This document shows positions 1 through 6,844 of a stretch of DNA of 11,845 nucleotides, piece by piece. The notes under the pieces were generated by a model. The model searched no databases. It was not told the origin of the DNA and saw only the letters and a list, made by a program, of their open reading frames with translations. Location: the NCBI GenBank assembly GCA_964458275.1, contig CAYWIE010000060.1:1-11845 (forward strand), in the 5' to 3' direction. The stretch is from HGM04593 sp964458275. Lineage in GTDB: Bacteria; Bacteroidota; Bacteroidia; Bacteroidales; Bacteroidaceae. Within the stretch, counting starts at the first letter, position 1. The number at the start of each line of letters is the position of its first letter. Both the position numbers and the translations under genes were made by a program.

Positions 1-24
1 GGTCTTGATTTTTATTATAACGGG

Positions 25-46
25 CATAAAAATCGGAATTTTTATG
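25..46. promoter_or_regulatory. Perfect palindrome abutting the regulator promoter
   Basis: Nine-base arms CATAAAAAT (25-33) and ATTTTTATG (38-46) are exact reverse complements around the 4-base spacer CGGA. The right arm ends one base before the putative -7 box at 47. It therefore occupies the place where a -33 element would lie, so it could be an operator for a dimeric regulator. It could also be the terminator hairpin of a gene left of the window. The structure is seen directly; its role is inferred. Confidence 0.45.
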
Positions 47-54
47 TAAGTTTG
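47..54 (+). promoter_or_regulatory. Putative -7 box of the AraC-family gene
   Basis: TAAGTTTG matches the Bacteroidetes -7 consensus TAnnTTTG exactly. No TTG-type -33 element lies at the usual 18-21 bp upstream, because the 25-46 palindrome occupies that region. Transcription would start near 60, leaving a leader of only about 15 nt before the ATG at 75. A weak -33 would fit a promoter that needs an activator. Confidence 0.4.
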
Positions 55-74
55 TACCAAATTTACCGACATGT

Positions 75-968
75 ATGGTTAATAAAGTAGAAAATATAGA
101 TCAGTTCAACAGCTTTTTCGGTCAGCCGACATATCATCCTCAGGTGAGTGTCTGCAATCTTGCCGATGCGGATTATTCCTTGTTCGAACCTACTGATTTC
201 GGCATGTATTGCGTGGTGTTGATGGATGCCGATTTTGGAGAATTGCATTTGCGTGGCTCCTGCATGCGTTATCAGGCAGGAACGGCTTTTACCATGAAGG
301 CTGGTGATGTGGTGAGTATGGTTCTTGACGCGAATGTCCGTCCAAAGGGCTGGATGCTTGCTTTCCGTCCCGATTTTATCGTAAATACCGGACTTGGAAG
401 GGATTTCTATATGTTCAACTTTTTTGACTATGAGGTGTTTGAGGCACTTAAGCTTTACGAGGGGGAACGGCGCATCATGTATAACTGTTTCAATACGATT
501 ATGACAGAATTGCGTGCGCCCGATGATGAATTTACCGGACACATGTTGCGTCTTGGTATCGGCCAGCTGCTTAGTTATTGCCGCAGGTTCTACGACCGTC
601 AGTTCGACACAGAAAAGGTGAAGGCGTCCGAACTTGTGCGTCAGCTGGATTCGATGCTCGACAGTTATTTGGCGGACGGGAGTGAATTGCCACGTCGTTT
701 AGGTCCGCCTCAAGTATCATGGTGCAGCGGTCAGTTTCATTTGTCGGCAAACTATTTTGGCGATGTGGTCAAGCACGAACTTGGAATTACGGCGAAAGAG
801 TATATCCGCAACAAGATTCTGGAGAAGGCAAAGTCGCTGCTTGCCGACCGTCAGTTGTCGATAAATATTGTTGCATCCAGGCTTGGCTTTAATTATCCCA
901 ACCATTTTACCCGTTTCTTCCGTAATGCAACCGGCATGTCTCCGTCGGAGTTCCGTCGTGGCTTGTAG
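75..968 (+). CDS. AraC-family transcriptional regulator
   Basis: 297-residue DNA-binding transcription factor. The C-terminal part (about 215-297) is a typical AraC/XylS double helix-turn-helix: the first HTH lies around FHLSANYFGDVVKHELG (221-237), a linker helix EYIRNKILEKAKSLL follows, and the second HTH lies around LSINIVASRLGFNYPNHFTRFF ending in the family signature GMSPSEFR (residues 287-294). The N-terminal 1-190 resembles the cupin-like sensing half of Bacteroidales AraC proteins, so it probably binds a small ligand or mediates dimerisation; the ligand cannot be read from sequence. There is no signal peptide or membrane segment, so it is cytosolic. The ATG at 75 is preferred because the ATG at 71 hits a stop after three codons. 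The neighbouring minus-strand gene is convergent, so no operon partner is visible. The family call is firm; the regulon is unknown. Confidence 0.93.
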   Translation: MVNKVENIDQFNSFFGQPTYHPQVSVCNLADADYSLFEPTDFGMYCVVLMDADFGELHLRGSCMRYQAGTAFTMKAGDVVSMVLDANVRPKGWMLAFRPDFIVNTGLGRDFYMFNFFDYEVFEALKLYEGERRIMYNCFNTIMTELRAPDDEFTGHMLRLGIGQLLSYCRRFYDRQFDTEKVKASELVRQLDSMLDSYLADGSELPRRLGPPQVSWCSGQFHLSANYFGDVVKHELGITAKEYIRNKILEKAKSLLADRQLSINIVASRLGFNYPNHFTRFFRNATGMSPSEFRRGL

Positions 969-1033
969 TTGACATTTCACAGCTATGTAATGATTGTTTA
1001 TAACTGACATATGTGTCGCATTCATGATGCTGT

Positions 1034-1093
1034 TATAGTGTACGAAAAAGCAGGAAAGGACACAAGTCCTTTCCTGCTTTTTCGTACACTATA
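1034..1093. terminator. Bidirectional intrinsic terminator, 28-bp perfect stem
   Basis: Arms 1034-1061 and 1066-1093 are perfect reverse complements with a 4-base loop (ACAA). The core GCAGGAAAGGAC pairs with GTCCTTTCCTGC and is followed by TTTTT on either strand, so the hairpin can stop transcription from both the AraC-family gene (left) and the foldase gene (right). The outer 10 pairs extend past the A/T tracts, which is longer than most intrinsic terminators. The position between convergent genes supports the call. Confidence 0.92.
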
Positions 1094-1103
1094 TTCTATA
1101 TTA

Positions 1104-3221
1104 TTAGAAGTAGATGTATCTGTTGTCTACGATTTCTGCTTTCTCGTAGAGGTCGTTCATGAAGCGTGATGCTCCGCGCTGACCAAGAATCTTGAGTGCG
1201 TCCTGCTCCTTCTTTGCGTTGTATTCGCCGCCTTTGGCATTCTTTGCTATGAGACGGATTACATATACACCTGCGTTTCCTTTGATGGGTGCGCTGACTG
1301 CGCCTTTTTCCATATTTGCAACAGCTGCGCTGATAGCAGGCTCGCTTGCTGCTGTGAGGCTGATGTATGTGGGTGCGCTGAATGAGATGTGCTTGACTGT
1401 ATCGCATTTCACGTTTGCTGTGCTTGCTATAGCTTCGAATTTCTTGCCTGCAAGTTCGCTCATGATTTTTTCTGCTTTCTTGTCAGCTGCAATCTGGTTG
1501 CGGAGAACTACTGATGTCTCATCCATTGACATGTAGCCTTTTGTGTGGATGTTTGCGAGAGATACTACCAGGAGGTTGTCGTTTTCGCCACATTCGTAGA
1601 GAGGAGATACGTTGCCTGTGTTCTCTGTGCTGAATATCCATTTGAGTGCTTCGCGTGTTCCGTTCTGACCTGCAATCTTGTGTGTAGATGTGTAGATGTT
1701 GTTTTGTGTGAGTACGCGGTAGCCGTATTCTTCTGCATTCTTTTCGAGGTCTTCTGCTGTCTTGCATTTTGCTACATACTCGCTGAATTTGTTGTATGCT
1801 GCATTGTATGTGTCGCTGCTGAACTCTGCTTGACGCTTGATGACTGCTGCCTGATATTTTTCAACTTCGTTGCGCTTGTCTGTTACTTGATAGATGATTT
1901 TAACAGGTGATGCCTCTATGTCAATAATGCTGTATTCGCCTTTCTTTGCATCGATGATGCTTGAGAGGAATGTTGCGTTCATGCCGTCTACCATCATGCC
2001 TTCGTATTGTGCGGATGTGAGCCATATTTCTTCTCCTTCCTGACCGTATTTCTTTGCAATCTCAGCAAAATCGCTTCCTGCGTTGAGTGCACCCATGATG
2101 CTGTCGGCAAGTGCTTGTGTCGCTTCGGGAGTTTCAGCTGTGATGGCTACCTGACGGTATTTGATTGAGTCTGCTACTGTTGCTTTGCCCAAAAACTTGA
2201 ATGTTGTGTATGAGTCGTCGCTCTGGTTGTAGATAGGTGCTACGACTGTGTTGATTGCTGTCTCGTCGAGTCTTACGGCTACTTCTTCGGGGAAGCTCTT
2301 CTTTTGCCATGCTACAGCTGAGTAGGGTATCATGCTGCTTGCCTGACGAACGATGGTTGCATAGTCTGCATCGTCTGCTTTGAGCATCTCTGCATATTCG
2401 TTCATCTCTTTGTTGAGCTCGGCACGGTCTTCGTCGCTGGGTGTTACACGGTAGCTTACATATTTGATGTCGCGGCTCTCGGCGTACTGTTTGTACTGCT
2501 CTTTGTTCTTGTTGTAGAGTGCTTTGACTTCGTTGTCGCTTACTGTAACATCCTTGTCGGCAATAGCTGTGTAGGGATATGCTGCAATCTCTACATCGTA
2601 TGTTGAGCTGTTTGCTTCGTAGTTGCTCTGTGCTGCTACGGGGTTAGAGAGGTAGCTGTTCTGGATAAGTGTCTGGTATTTGTAGGCAAGTGCATTGTCT
2701 GTAATGTTCTTTTCTACAAACTTCCACAAATTGTATATCTGCGCGTACTCAGGGTTGTCTTTGCTCTGCTCGTACTGGGCGAGGAAGTTGTTGAGGATGT
2801 TCTTGTCGAACTTGCCCTGCTCGTTGCGGAAAGGTGTCTGCATGAGGATGGGGTCCTGACCGGCGTTTACAATCTCCTGCAACTCTGCTGTTGATACTGT
2901 GAGACCGATTTTCTCGGCTTCTGTCTTGATGATGTAGTTGCGAACGTAGTTCTGCCATACCTCGTCTTTCACCTGGTTGAGCTCTTCTTCGCTGAGAGAG
3001 TTTGTCTGACGGAGGATTTTCAAGACATCCGAGTATTCCTCGTACATTTTCTGGTAGTCGGTTGCGAGGAGCTCCTCACCGTTTACGCTACCTACTGTCT
3101 GTGAGCCTTGATGCGGCTGAAGGATTCTCCAGGCATCACCGGCAATGAATGCAAACAATGCGACTCCCACGAATATGATAAGCATGGGACCCATGTTGCG
3201 TAGCTTTTGTAATGTTGCCAT
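1104..3221 (-). CDS. PpiD/SurA-like periplasmic peptidyl-prolyl isomerase (foldase)
   Basis: 705 residues. A short cytosolic N-terminus is followed by one membrane segment at about 11-29 (GPMLIIFVGVALFAFIAGDA), which anchors the protein in the inner membrane with the rest in the periplasm. Residues about 40-190 form the SurA/PpiD-type chaperone N-domain, starting at VGSVNGEELLATDYQKMYEEY. A parvulin-like segment lies around 350-450 (RQVAITAETPEATQALADSI...DFAEIAKKYGQEGEEIWL), and a second diverged PPIase-like segment around 610-660 (KGAVSAPIKGNAGVYVIRLI). Architecture and length match the Bacteroidales PpiD-like foldases, which assist folding of exported and outer-membrane proteins. Whether the parvulin part is catalytically active cannot be judged here. 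It has its own promoter, 338 bp after the lptC-CNNM operon, and ends 10 bp from the shared terminator. The start at 3221 places the membrane segment as expected. Confidence 0.92.
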   Translation of the reverse strand: MATLQKLRNMGPMLIIFVGVALFAFIAGDAWRILQPHQGSQTVGSVNGEELLATDYQKMYEEYSDVLKILRQTNSLSEEELNQVKDEVWQNYVRNYIIKTEAEKIGLTVSTAELQEIVNAGQDPILMQTPFRNEQGKFDKNILNNFLAQYEQSKDNPEYAQIYNLWKFVEKNITDNALAYKYQTLIQNSYLSNPVAAQSNYEANSSTYDVEIAAYPYTAIADKDVTVSDNEVKALYNKNKEQYKQYAESRDIKYVSYRVTPSDEDRAELNKEMNEYAEMLKADDADYATIVRQASSMIPYSAVAWQKKSFPEEVAVRLDETAINTVVAPIYNQSDDSYTTFKFLGKATVADSIKYRQVAITAETPEATQALADSIMGALNAGSDFAEIAKKYGQEGEEIWLTSAQYEGMMVDGMNATFLSSIIDAKKGEYSIIDIEASPVKIIYQVTDKRNEVEKYQAAVIKRQAEFSSDTYNAAYNKFSEYVAKCKTAEDLEKNAEEYGYRVLTQNNIYTSTHKIAGQNGTREALKWIFSTENTGNVSPLYECGENDNLLVVSLANIHTKGYMSMDETSVVLRNQIAADKKAEKIMSELAGKKFEAIASTANVKCDTVKHISFSAPTYISLTAASEPAISAAVANMEKGAVSAPIKGNAGVYVIRLIAKNAKGGEYNAKKEQDALKILGQRGASRFMNDLYEKAEIVDNRYIYF

Positions 3222-3278
3222 AATTTTTTAGTGTATTTTTATTTTGTTTTTATTTCTTTCGTTTGAACAAAACGCCGA

Positions 3279-3286
3279 CAAAGTTA
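3279..3286 (-). promoter_or_regulatory. Putative -7 box of the foldase gene
   Basis: On the minus strand TAACTTTG is an exact match to the Bacteroidetes -7 consensus TAnnTTTG. A start site near 3272 would give a leader of about 50 nt. No good TTG -33 box is found 18-21 bp upstream. The placement in a real intergenic gap makes this the best promoter for the gene. Confidence 0.5.
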
Positions 3287-3315
3287 CAAATTTGCTTTGA
3301 TATTTCCTCTTTTTT

Positions 3316-3333
3316 GTTGCAATAAGTTGCAAT
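3316..3333 (-). repeat. Two direct ATTGCAAC repeats, 10-bp period
   Basis: On the minus strand ATTGCAAC occurs at 3333-3326 and again at 3323-3316, separated by 2 bp, so both copies face the same side of the helix. They lie about 30-47 bp upstream of the putative -7 box of the foldase gene, a typical activator position. A role as a binding site is inference. Confidence 0.35.
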
Positions 3334-3449
3334 GATTTGCTGTTTTTTTACGGCTTTTATGGCTTTTGTTGTGGTTTTATTGTATATGTCGTTTTATTTT
3401 GTGGCTTTTTTATCGTATTGCTGTTGCGCAGCCGGGCTATTTGAGTATA

Positions 3450-3490
3450 AATCCAGCCGATTACAACGTGTGTATGTAACCGGCTGGATT
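3450..3490 (-). terminator. Hairpin downstream of the envelope operon, likely terminator
   Basis: AATCCAGCCG (3450-3459) pairs with CGGCTGGATT (3481-3490). After one A-C mismatch the pairing continues with TTACA (3461-3465) and TGTAA (3475-3479), leaving a 9-nt loop. It lies about 70 bp past the CNNM stop codon and before the foldase promoter. The trailing T-run on the minus strand is short (ATTTATAC), so termination may be leaky, or the hairpin may protect the 3' end. Confidence 0.55.
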
Positions 3491-3559
3491 GGTATTTCGT
3501 AATGAAAAGTCCGTTGGATTTTCCTTATATGAGGTGTCTTGTCAATTTGATGACAGTTT

Positions 3560-4822
3560 TTATATAATATTAAGTGTTACTACTTCTATTCGTGTGCTTC
3601 GTGTTTTCTGTATTTTGAACTGGAACTTGTCGATTGTAATGGTTTCGTTCACTTTAGGAAAACTCTGATGGTAGGAGAGTATCATGCCTCCAAGAGTCTG
3701 ATACTCGTCAGATTCGGGCAGGTTGATGTTGAACAGTTCGTTTATTCTTTCTATTTCGAGTCTTCCTGAGAGACAGTATTCGTTTTCGCCGATTTTCCGG
3801 GCTTCGTAGTTGTTGGTGTCGTGTTCGTCTTCTATTTCGCCTATAATCTCTTCGAGCAGGTCTTCGAATGAGATTATTCCTAATGTGCCTCCGAATTCGT
3901 CTACTACTGCGGCGAGGGTCTTTTTCTCCTGCATCAGCTTGTGCATGAGCTTTTGAGCCGAGAGTGTTTCGGGTACTATGGGCATGCGGCATATCTGTTT
4001 TTGCCATCTGTGGGCGTTGCGGAACAGTTCGGAAGAGTGGATGTAGCCGATGATGTTGTCTATATTCTCTTTGTAGACTATGATTTTGGAGTGTCCCGAT
4101 TGTATGAATTCTTTTTTCAGCTCCTCAAGTGTGGTGTCTATCTCTACTGCGCATATTTCTGTACGTGGCACGATGCAGTCGCGCACTTTTATCTCGGAGA
4201 AGTCGAGTGCGTTCTGGAATATCTTTACATCGTTGTCTATGGTTTCTTCGTCGTCTTTAGCGTTTTCTATTGAGCTCTGAATGAGGTGGGTGAGCTCCAT
4301 TTTGCTGAATGTGGTGTCGCGTGTCTCTTTGTTTATCTTTACATTGAAGATGCGCAGTATCAGGCATGATATCCATGTAGTGAACTGTGCCATAGGGTAA
4401 AGTATTATGTAGAGCAGGAATACCGGCATGGCGAACCGTTTGATTGTGCTGTTGGGGTTGATGCGGAACAGTGTCTTGGGTACGAATTCTCCGGTGATGA
4501 TAATGATGATGGTGGATATGATGGTTTGCAGCACTAATTGTGCAGAGGGGGTGTCGTTGAGGGCTGCGAGTATTGTCTCGTTGAGGAGGTTGGCCATAAG
4601 TATACCGTAGATGACGAGTACGATATTGTTGCCAACCAATAGGCTGGATATGAAGTTGTTGCTGTTGCGGTAGAATTTGTCGAGTATGCGGGAGGTAACG
4701 GTGTTGTTGTTCATGTCTATCTCCATGCGGAATTTGTTCGATGCGACGAATGCTATTTCCATGCCCGAAAAGAGGGCGGAGAAGAGTATGGCTATAATGA
4801 TTTGTATGATGATTGTTGTCAT
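3560..4822 (-). CDS. CNNM/CorC-type DUF21-CBS membrane protein
   Basis: 420 residues, full length for the hemolysin C/CorC/GldE-like family. Residues 1-165 form the DUF21/CNNM transmembrane domain, with hydrophobic segments at about 2-28, 56-80, 95-112 and 130-158, including the family motif GEFVPKTLFR (111-120). A pair of CBS domains spans about 205-330 (VRDCIVPRTEICAV ... LAAVVDEFGGTLGIISFEDLLEEIIGEI). The C-terminal CorC_HlyC domain covers about 340-418 (YCLSGRLEIERINELF, TLGGMI). The family is linked to Mg2+ or other cation efflux with nucleotide sensing by the CBS pair; the name hemolysin is historical. In gliding Bacteroidetes a relative is GldE, but no other gliding gene is present here. 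The start codon follows the lptC stop with no gap (TAAATG), implying translational coupling. It is the last gene of the operon. Confidence 0.93.
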   Translation of the reverse strand: MTTIIIQIIIAILFSALFSGMEIAFVASNKFRMEIDMNNNTVTSRILDKFYRNSNNFISSLLVGNNIVLVIYGILMANLLNETILAALNDTPSAQLVLQTIISTIIIIITGEFVPKTLFRINPNSTIKRFAMPVFLLYIILYPMAQFTTWISCLILRIFNVKINKETRDTTFSKMELTHLIQSSIENAKDDEETIDNDVKIFQNALDFSEIKVRDCIVPRTEICAVEIDTTLEELKKEFIQSGHSKIIVYKENIDNIIGYIHSSELFRNAHRWQKQICRMPIVPETLSAQKLMHKLMQEKKTLAAVVDEFGGTLGIISFEDLLEEIIGEIEDEHDTNNYEARKIGENEYCLSGRLEIERINELFNINLPESDEYQTLGGMILSYHQSFPKVNETITIDKFQFKIQKTRSTRIEVVTLNII

Positions 4823-5416
4823 TTATTCTCGGTCTTCGATAGTGTATATTCCTTCTGTTGAGAGGATTTCCCAATTGGTGAGGGATTGGTTGGAACGGAA
4901 GCCTATTCCGGTCGTTACCTGATCTTCCTGTTCTATCCGTATGTATTTGTCCGAATAGATGTTGCCTTCTTCCTGGTCCCAATATAAAAGGTCGGTGAAG
5001 AACTTTTCGTTTTTCTGGTTCTTGATGTTTATGTTGCCAATGAGCTTCCACAGTTTTTTCTCGCTATAGAAGTAGGCTGTGTCGCTTTTGATGGTTGCCT
5101 CTATGTTCAGGCTGTCGTCGTATTTTTCGAGGTATGCGCCTTTTTCGAATGCCCAGTATTTTGGGCGGCGTTTTTCGTATATGTGCCACTCTTCGGCTTC
5201 TATCTTGTAGCTGATTCTGCCTGAGTCGCTGATGATGGTAGATACTCCGTACGTGCTGAGGTAGGGTATGGAGTCCGGTTCTTCTATTGTGCTTCCGGTG
5301 TTCTTTTTCTCACCGCTGCATGATAGAAGAAGTATAAACAGTACAACAATCGCCATAGCAGCGATTGTTGTACTATGTTGTTTTGTGGGTTGGTTAACGA
5401 ATTGTTGTTCTTTCAT
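4823..5416 (-). CDS. lptC: LPS export protein LptC
   Basis: 197 residues. LptC is the bitopic inner-membrane partner of the LptB2FG transporter and passes lipopolysaccharide to the LptA bridge in the periplasm. A hydrophobic segment at 18-32 (IAAMAIVVLFILLLS) is followed by Cys33 in a lipobox-like LLSC, so this homologue may be a lipoprotein. The rest is the beta-jellyroll LptC domain: YGVSTIISDSGRISYKIEAEEWHIYE, then FEKGAYLEKYDDSLNIEATIKSD... and the conserved GNINIKNQKNEKFFTDLLYWDQEEGNIYSD region. The ATG at 5416 overlaps the TPR gene by 23 bp and supplies lysines before the hydrophobic core, so I prefer it to the in-frame ATG at 5356, which would begin directly in the core. The latter lies in the loop of a perfect hairpin (see 5340-5374). 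It is coupled to the CNNM gene downstream. Confidence 0.88.
   Translation of the reverse strand: MKEQQFVNQPTKQHSTTIAAMAIVVLFILLLSCSGEKKNTGSTIEEPDSIPYLSTYGVSTIISDSGRISYKIEAEEWHIYEKRRPKYWAFEKGAYLEKYDDSLNIEATIKSDTAYFYSEKKLWKLIGNINIKNQKNEKFFTDLLYWDQEEGNIYSDKYIRIEQEDQVTTGIGFRSNQSLTNWEILSTEGIYTIEDRE
5340..5374 (-). other. 14-bp perfect hairpin in lptC with AUG in its loop
   Basis: Arms 5340-5353 and 5361-5374 are perfect reverse complements; the 7-nt loop reads TGCTATG in the mRNA sense. The loop ends with the in-frame ATG for Met21 of LptC (5356-5354). No T-run follows, so it is not a normal intrinsic terminator. The structure is seen; a role in translation control or RNA processing is inference. 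Confidence 0.6.
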
Positions 5417-6821
5417 TTATCCATCCACCGATTGTGATTGCCTGTCCTTTGCTGTAACCCAAGAAGAAGAGGTCTTCGATTTTGGGTGTGTGTGTGCTGT
5501 ATGCGCCGTACATCTTCTGTACTTCTTTTGCTACTGAGGGGTCAACAGCTTTTGCTTTGTTGAGCTTGTCAAGCACAGCGTAGTATGTACACTTGTTGAG
5601 TGTAGCATTGTCGTTCCAGTTGGGAGAGGCTGCATAGCACTGTGCTATAAGAATGTAAGGTGCACCGTATGTCGAGTTGAGTGATATTGCCTTACGTGCA
5701 TATTCGCGTGCTTTTGCATATTTCTTGATGCTGTAGTTGGCAACTCCTGCCTTGTAGCACATTTCTGCTTTGTTGGTTACACTGGTCTCAAGCTCGATTG
5801 CCTGGTCGAAGAGTTCCATAGCCTTCTCTGTCTCGCCTTTTTTGAAGTAGCGGAAGCCTACACCCATTGCTGCTTTTGCTGTGGGGTTGATTGCAAGTGC
5901 ATATTCAGATGCTGAAAGGTATGCGTCTTCGTTGGTACACTTGAGCATACTCATGACGTTGATTACTTTGTTCAAGTAGTCGATGTTGTCTTTGTTAGCT
6001 TCGATTTTGGAAGCATAGATGGTGTCGAGATCCTGACAAGATGCTGCACCGCTGTTGATGAAGTATGCGTCGATGTTGCTGCGTGCTACACGTGCAGCAC
6101 CGATCATCTTGCCGAATCCGTCTGCGCGGAGGCTGTCTTTGGGGTCGCTTGTCTCCTTGTATTTCTTTTCGTAGTAGTCGATTCTTTCGTTGTATTTGTC
6201 GAGTACTTCAACTACATATGTAGATGCATCGAGGTAGTCCTGAATGATTTGCTCGCCGTGTGTCGCTTTGTTTGCTTTGTATTTTTGAGCTGACATTTTC
6301 ATGAACTGCTGTGTGATGATGTACTCAGACTGCCCTTTTTCCATGCTTACTGATTTGGCGAGCATGTTGTAGGCTGAGTCAAGTGATGCTTTGGGTACAT
6401 ATGAAATGTATGCGAGAGCACGTTTGCCGAGAACACCGCCTGCCGACAGAGGTGTCTTGGTGATTTCCTGGAGCTTGTCGATGTATTTAATCTGCTGGTC
6501 GTATACTCCCATAAGTTCGTTTACATATTCTGCTTTTTTTGCTTCGTCTGTTGTGGCTGCGATGAGAGCTTTGAGCAACTGCTCACCTTTTGTGTAGGTG
6601 TCTACACGTGCAACGGGGTAGTTTGTGAATACCTTTTTCCATTCGGGATAGGCTGCTGCGTAGTTCTTGTTCTGCAGGTTCACGTTGTAAACTGAGATAG
6701 CTTCAATACATTTGATGCTGTCTTCTCCCTGACCGAACCTGAATGCGTTTGTAATACCATTTTGGGCAAATGAGCCAATTGCAATAAAGAGTGATGCAAT
6801 TAATAGGATTTGTTTTTTCAT
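5394..6821 (-). CDS. Secreted tetratricopeptide-repeat protein
   Basis: 475 residues. A clear signal peptide MKKQILLIASLFIAIGSFAQ (1-20) sends it to the periplasm or beyond. The middle is helical, with TPR units best seen at about 310-385 (AAMGVGFRYFKKGETEKAMELFDQAIEL and KAGVANYSIKKYAKAREYARKAISLN) and a further one near 386-425 (APYILIAQCYAAS). A conserved-looking tail ends in GGWINERTTIR. TPR arrays serve as protein-binding scaffolds; the partner is unknown. The start at 6821 was chosen because the open frame continues upstream for 122 codons without real-protein character (basic, Pro/His/Gln-rich) and overlaps the OMP gene, whereas Met at 6821 begins a perfect signal peptide. It starts 23 bp after the OMP gene and overlaps lptC by 23 bp, so it belongs to the envelope operon. 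Confidence 0.88.
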   Translation of the reverse strand: MKKQILLIASLFIAIGSFAQNGITNAFRFGQGEDSIKCIEAISVYNVNLQNKNYAAAYPEWKKVFTNYPVARVDTYTKGEQLLKALIAATTDEAKKAEYVNELMGVYDQQIKYIDKLQEITKTPLSAGGVLGKRALAYISYVPKASLDSAYNMLAKSVSMEKGQSEYIITQQFMKMSAQKYKANKATHGEQIIQDYLDASTYVVEVLDKYNERIDYYEKKYKETSDPKDSLRADGFGKMIGAARVARSNIDAYFINSGAASCQDLDTIYASKIEANKDNIDYLNKVINVMSMLKCTNEDAYLSASEYALAINPTAKAAMGVGFRYFKKGETEKAMELFDQAIELETSVTNKAEMCYKAGVANYSIKKYAKAREYARKAISLNSTYGAPYILIAQCYAASPNWNDNATLNKCTYYAVLDKLNKAKAVDPSVAKEVQKMYGAYSTHTPKIEDLFFLGYSKGQAITIGGWINERTTIR

Positions 6822-6844
6822 GGTGTTGATAAAATATGTTTTAA

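Larger units (their letters stand above)
3222..3559. other. Intergenic region with foldase promoter, repeats and a hairpin
   Basis: The 338 bp between the CNNM gene and the foldase gene hold no convincing coding frame. Reading on the minus strand there is first a hairpin (3490-3450), then a T-rich (plus-strand) segment with two ATTGCAAC repeats (3333-3316), then a -7 box (3286-3279), and a leader of about 50 nt rich in A. Confidence 0.7.

Noticed and set aside
1192..1536. A 114-codon plus-strand frame inside the foldase gene
   Set aside because: It is antisense to a convincing CDS and shows no start signal, promoter or recognisable domain.
1684..1699. Tandem TGTAGATG in the foldase gene
   Set aside because: Two copies of 8 bp inside coding sequence, explained by the encoded residues; no sign of a variable repeat.
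3540..3560. Short hairpin TGTCA/TGACA followed by TTTT on the plus strand
   Set aside because: Only five pairs, and no plus-strand gene ends here, so a terminator call is not supported.
4257..5051. A 264-codon minus-strand frame across the CNNM and lptC genes
   Set aside because: The product is extremely His/Arg/Gln/Pro-rich and lies out of frame with two well-supported genes on the same strand.
6212..6223. 12-bp palindrome CTACATATGTAG in the TPR gene
   Set aside because: A few 12-bp palindromes are expected by chance in a window of this size, and it lies in coding sequence without context.
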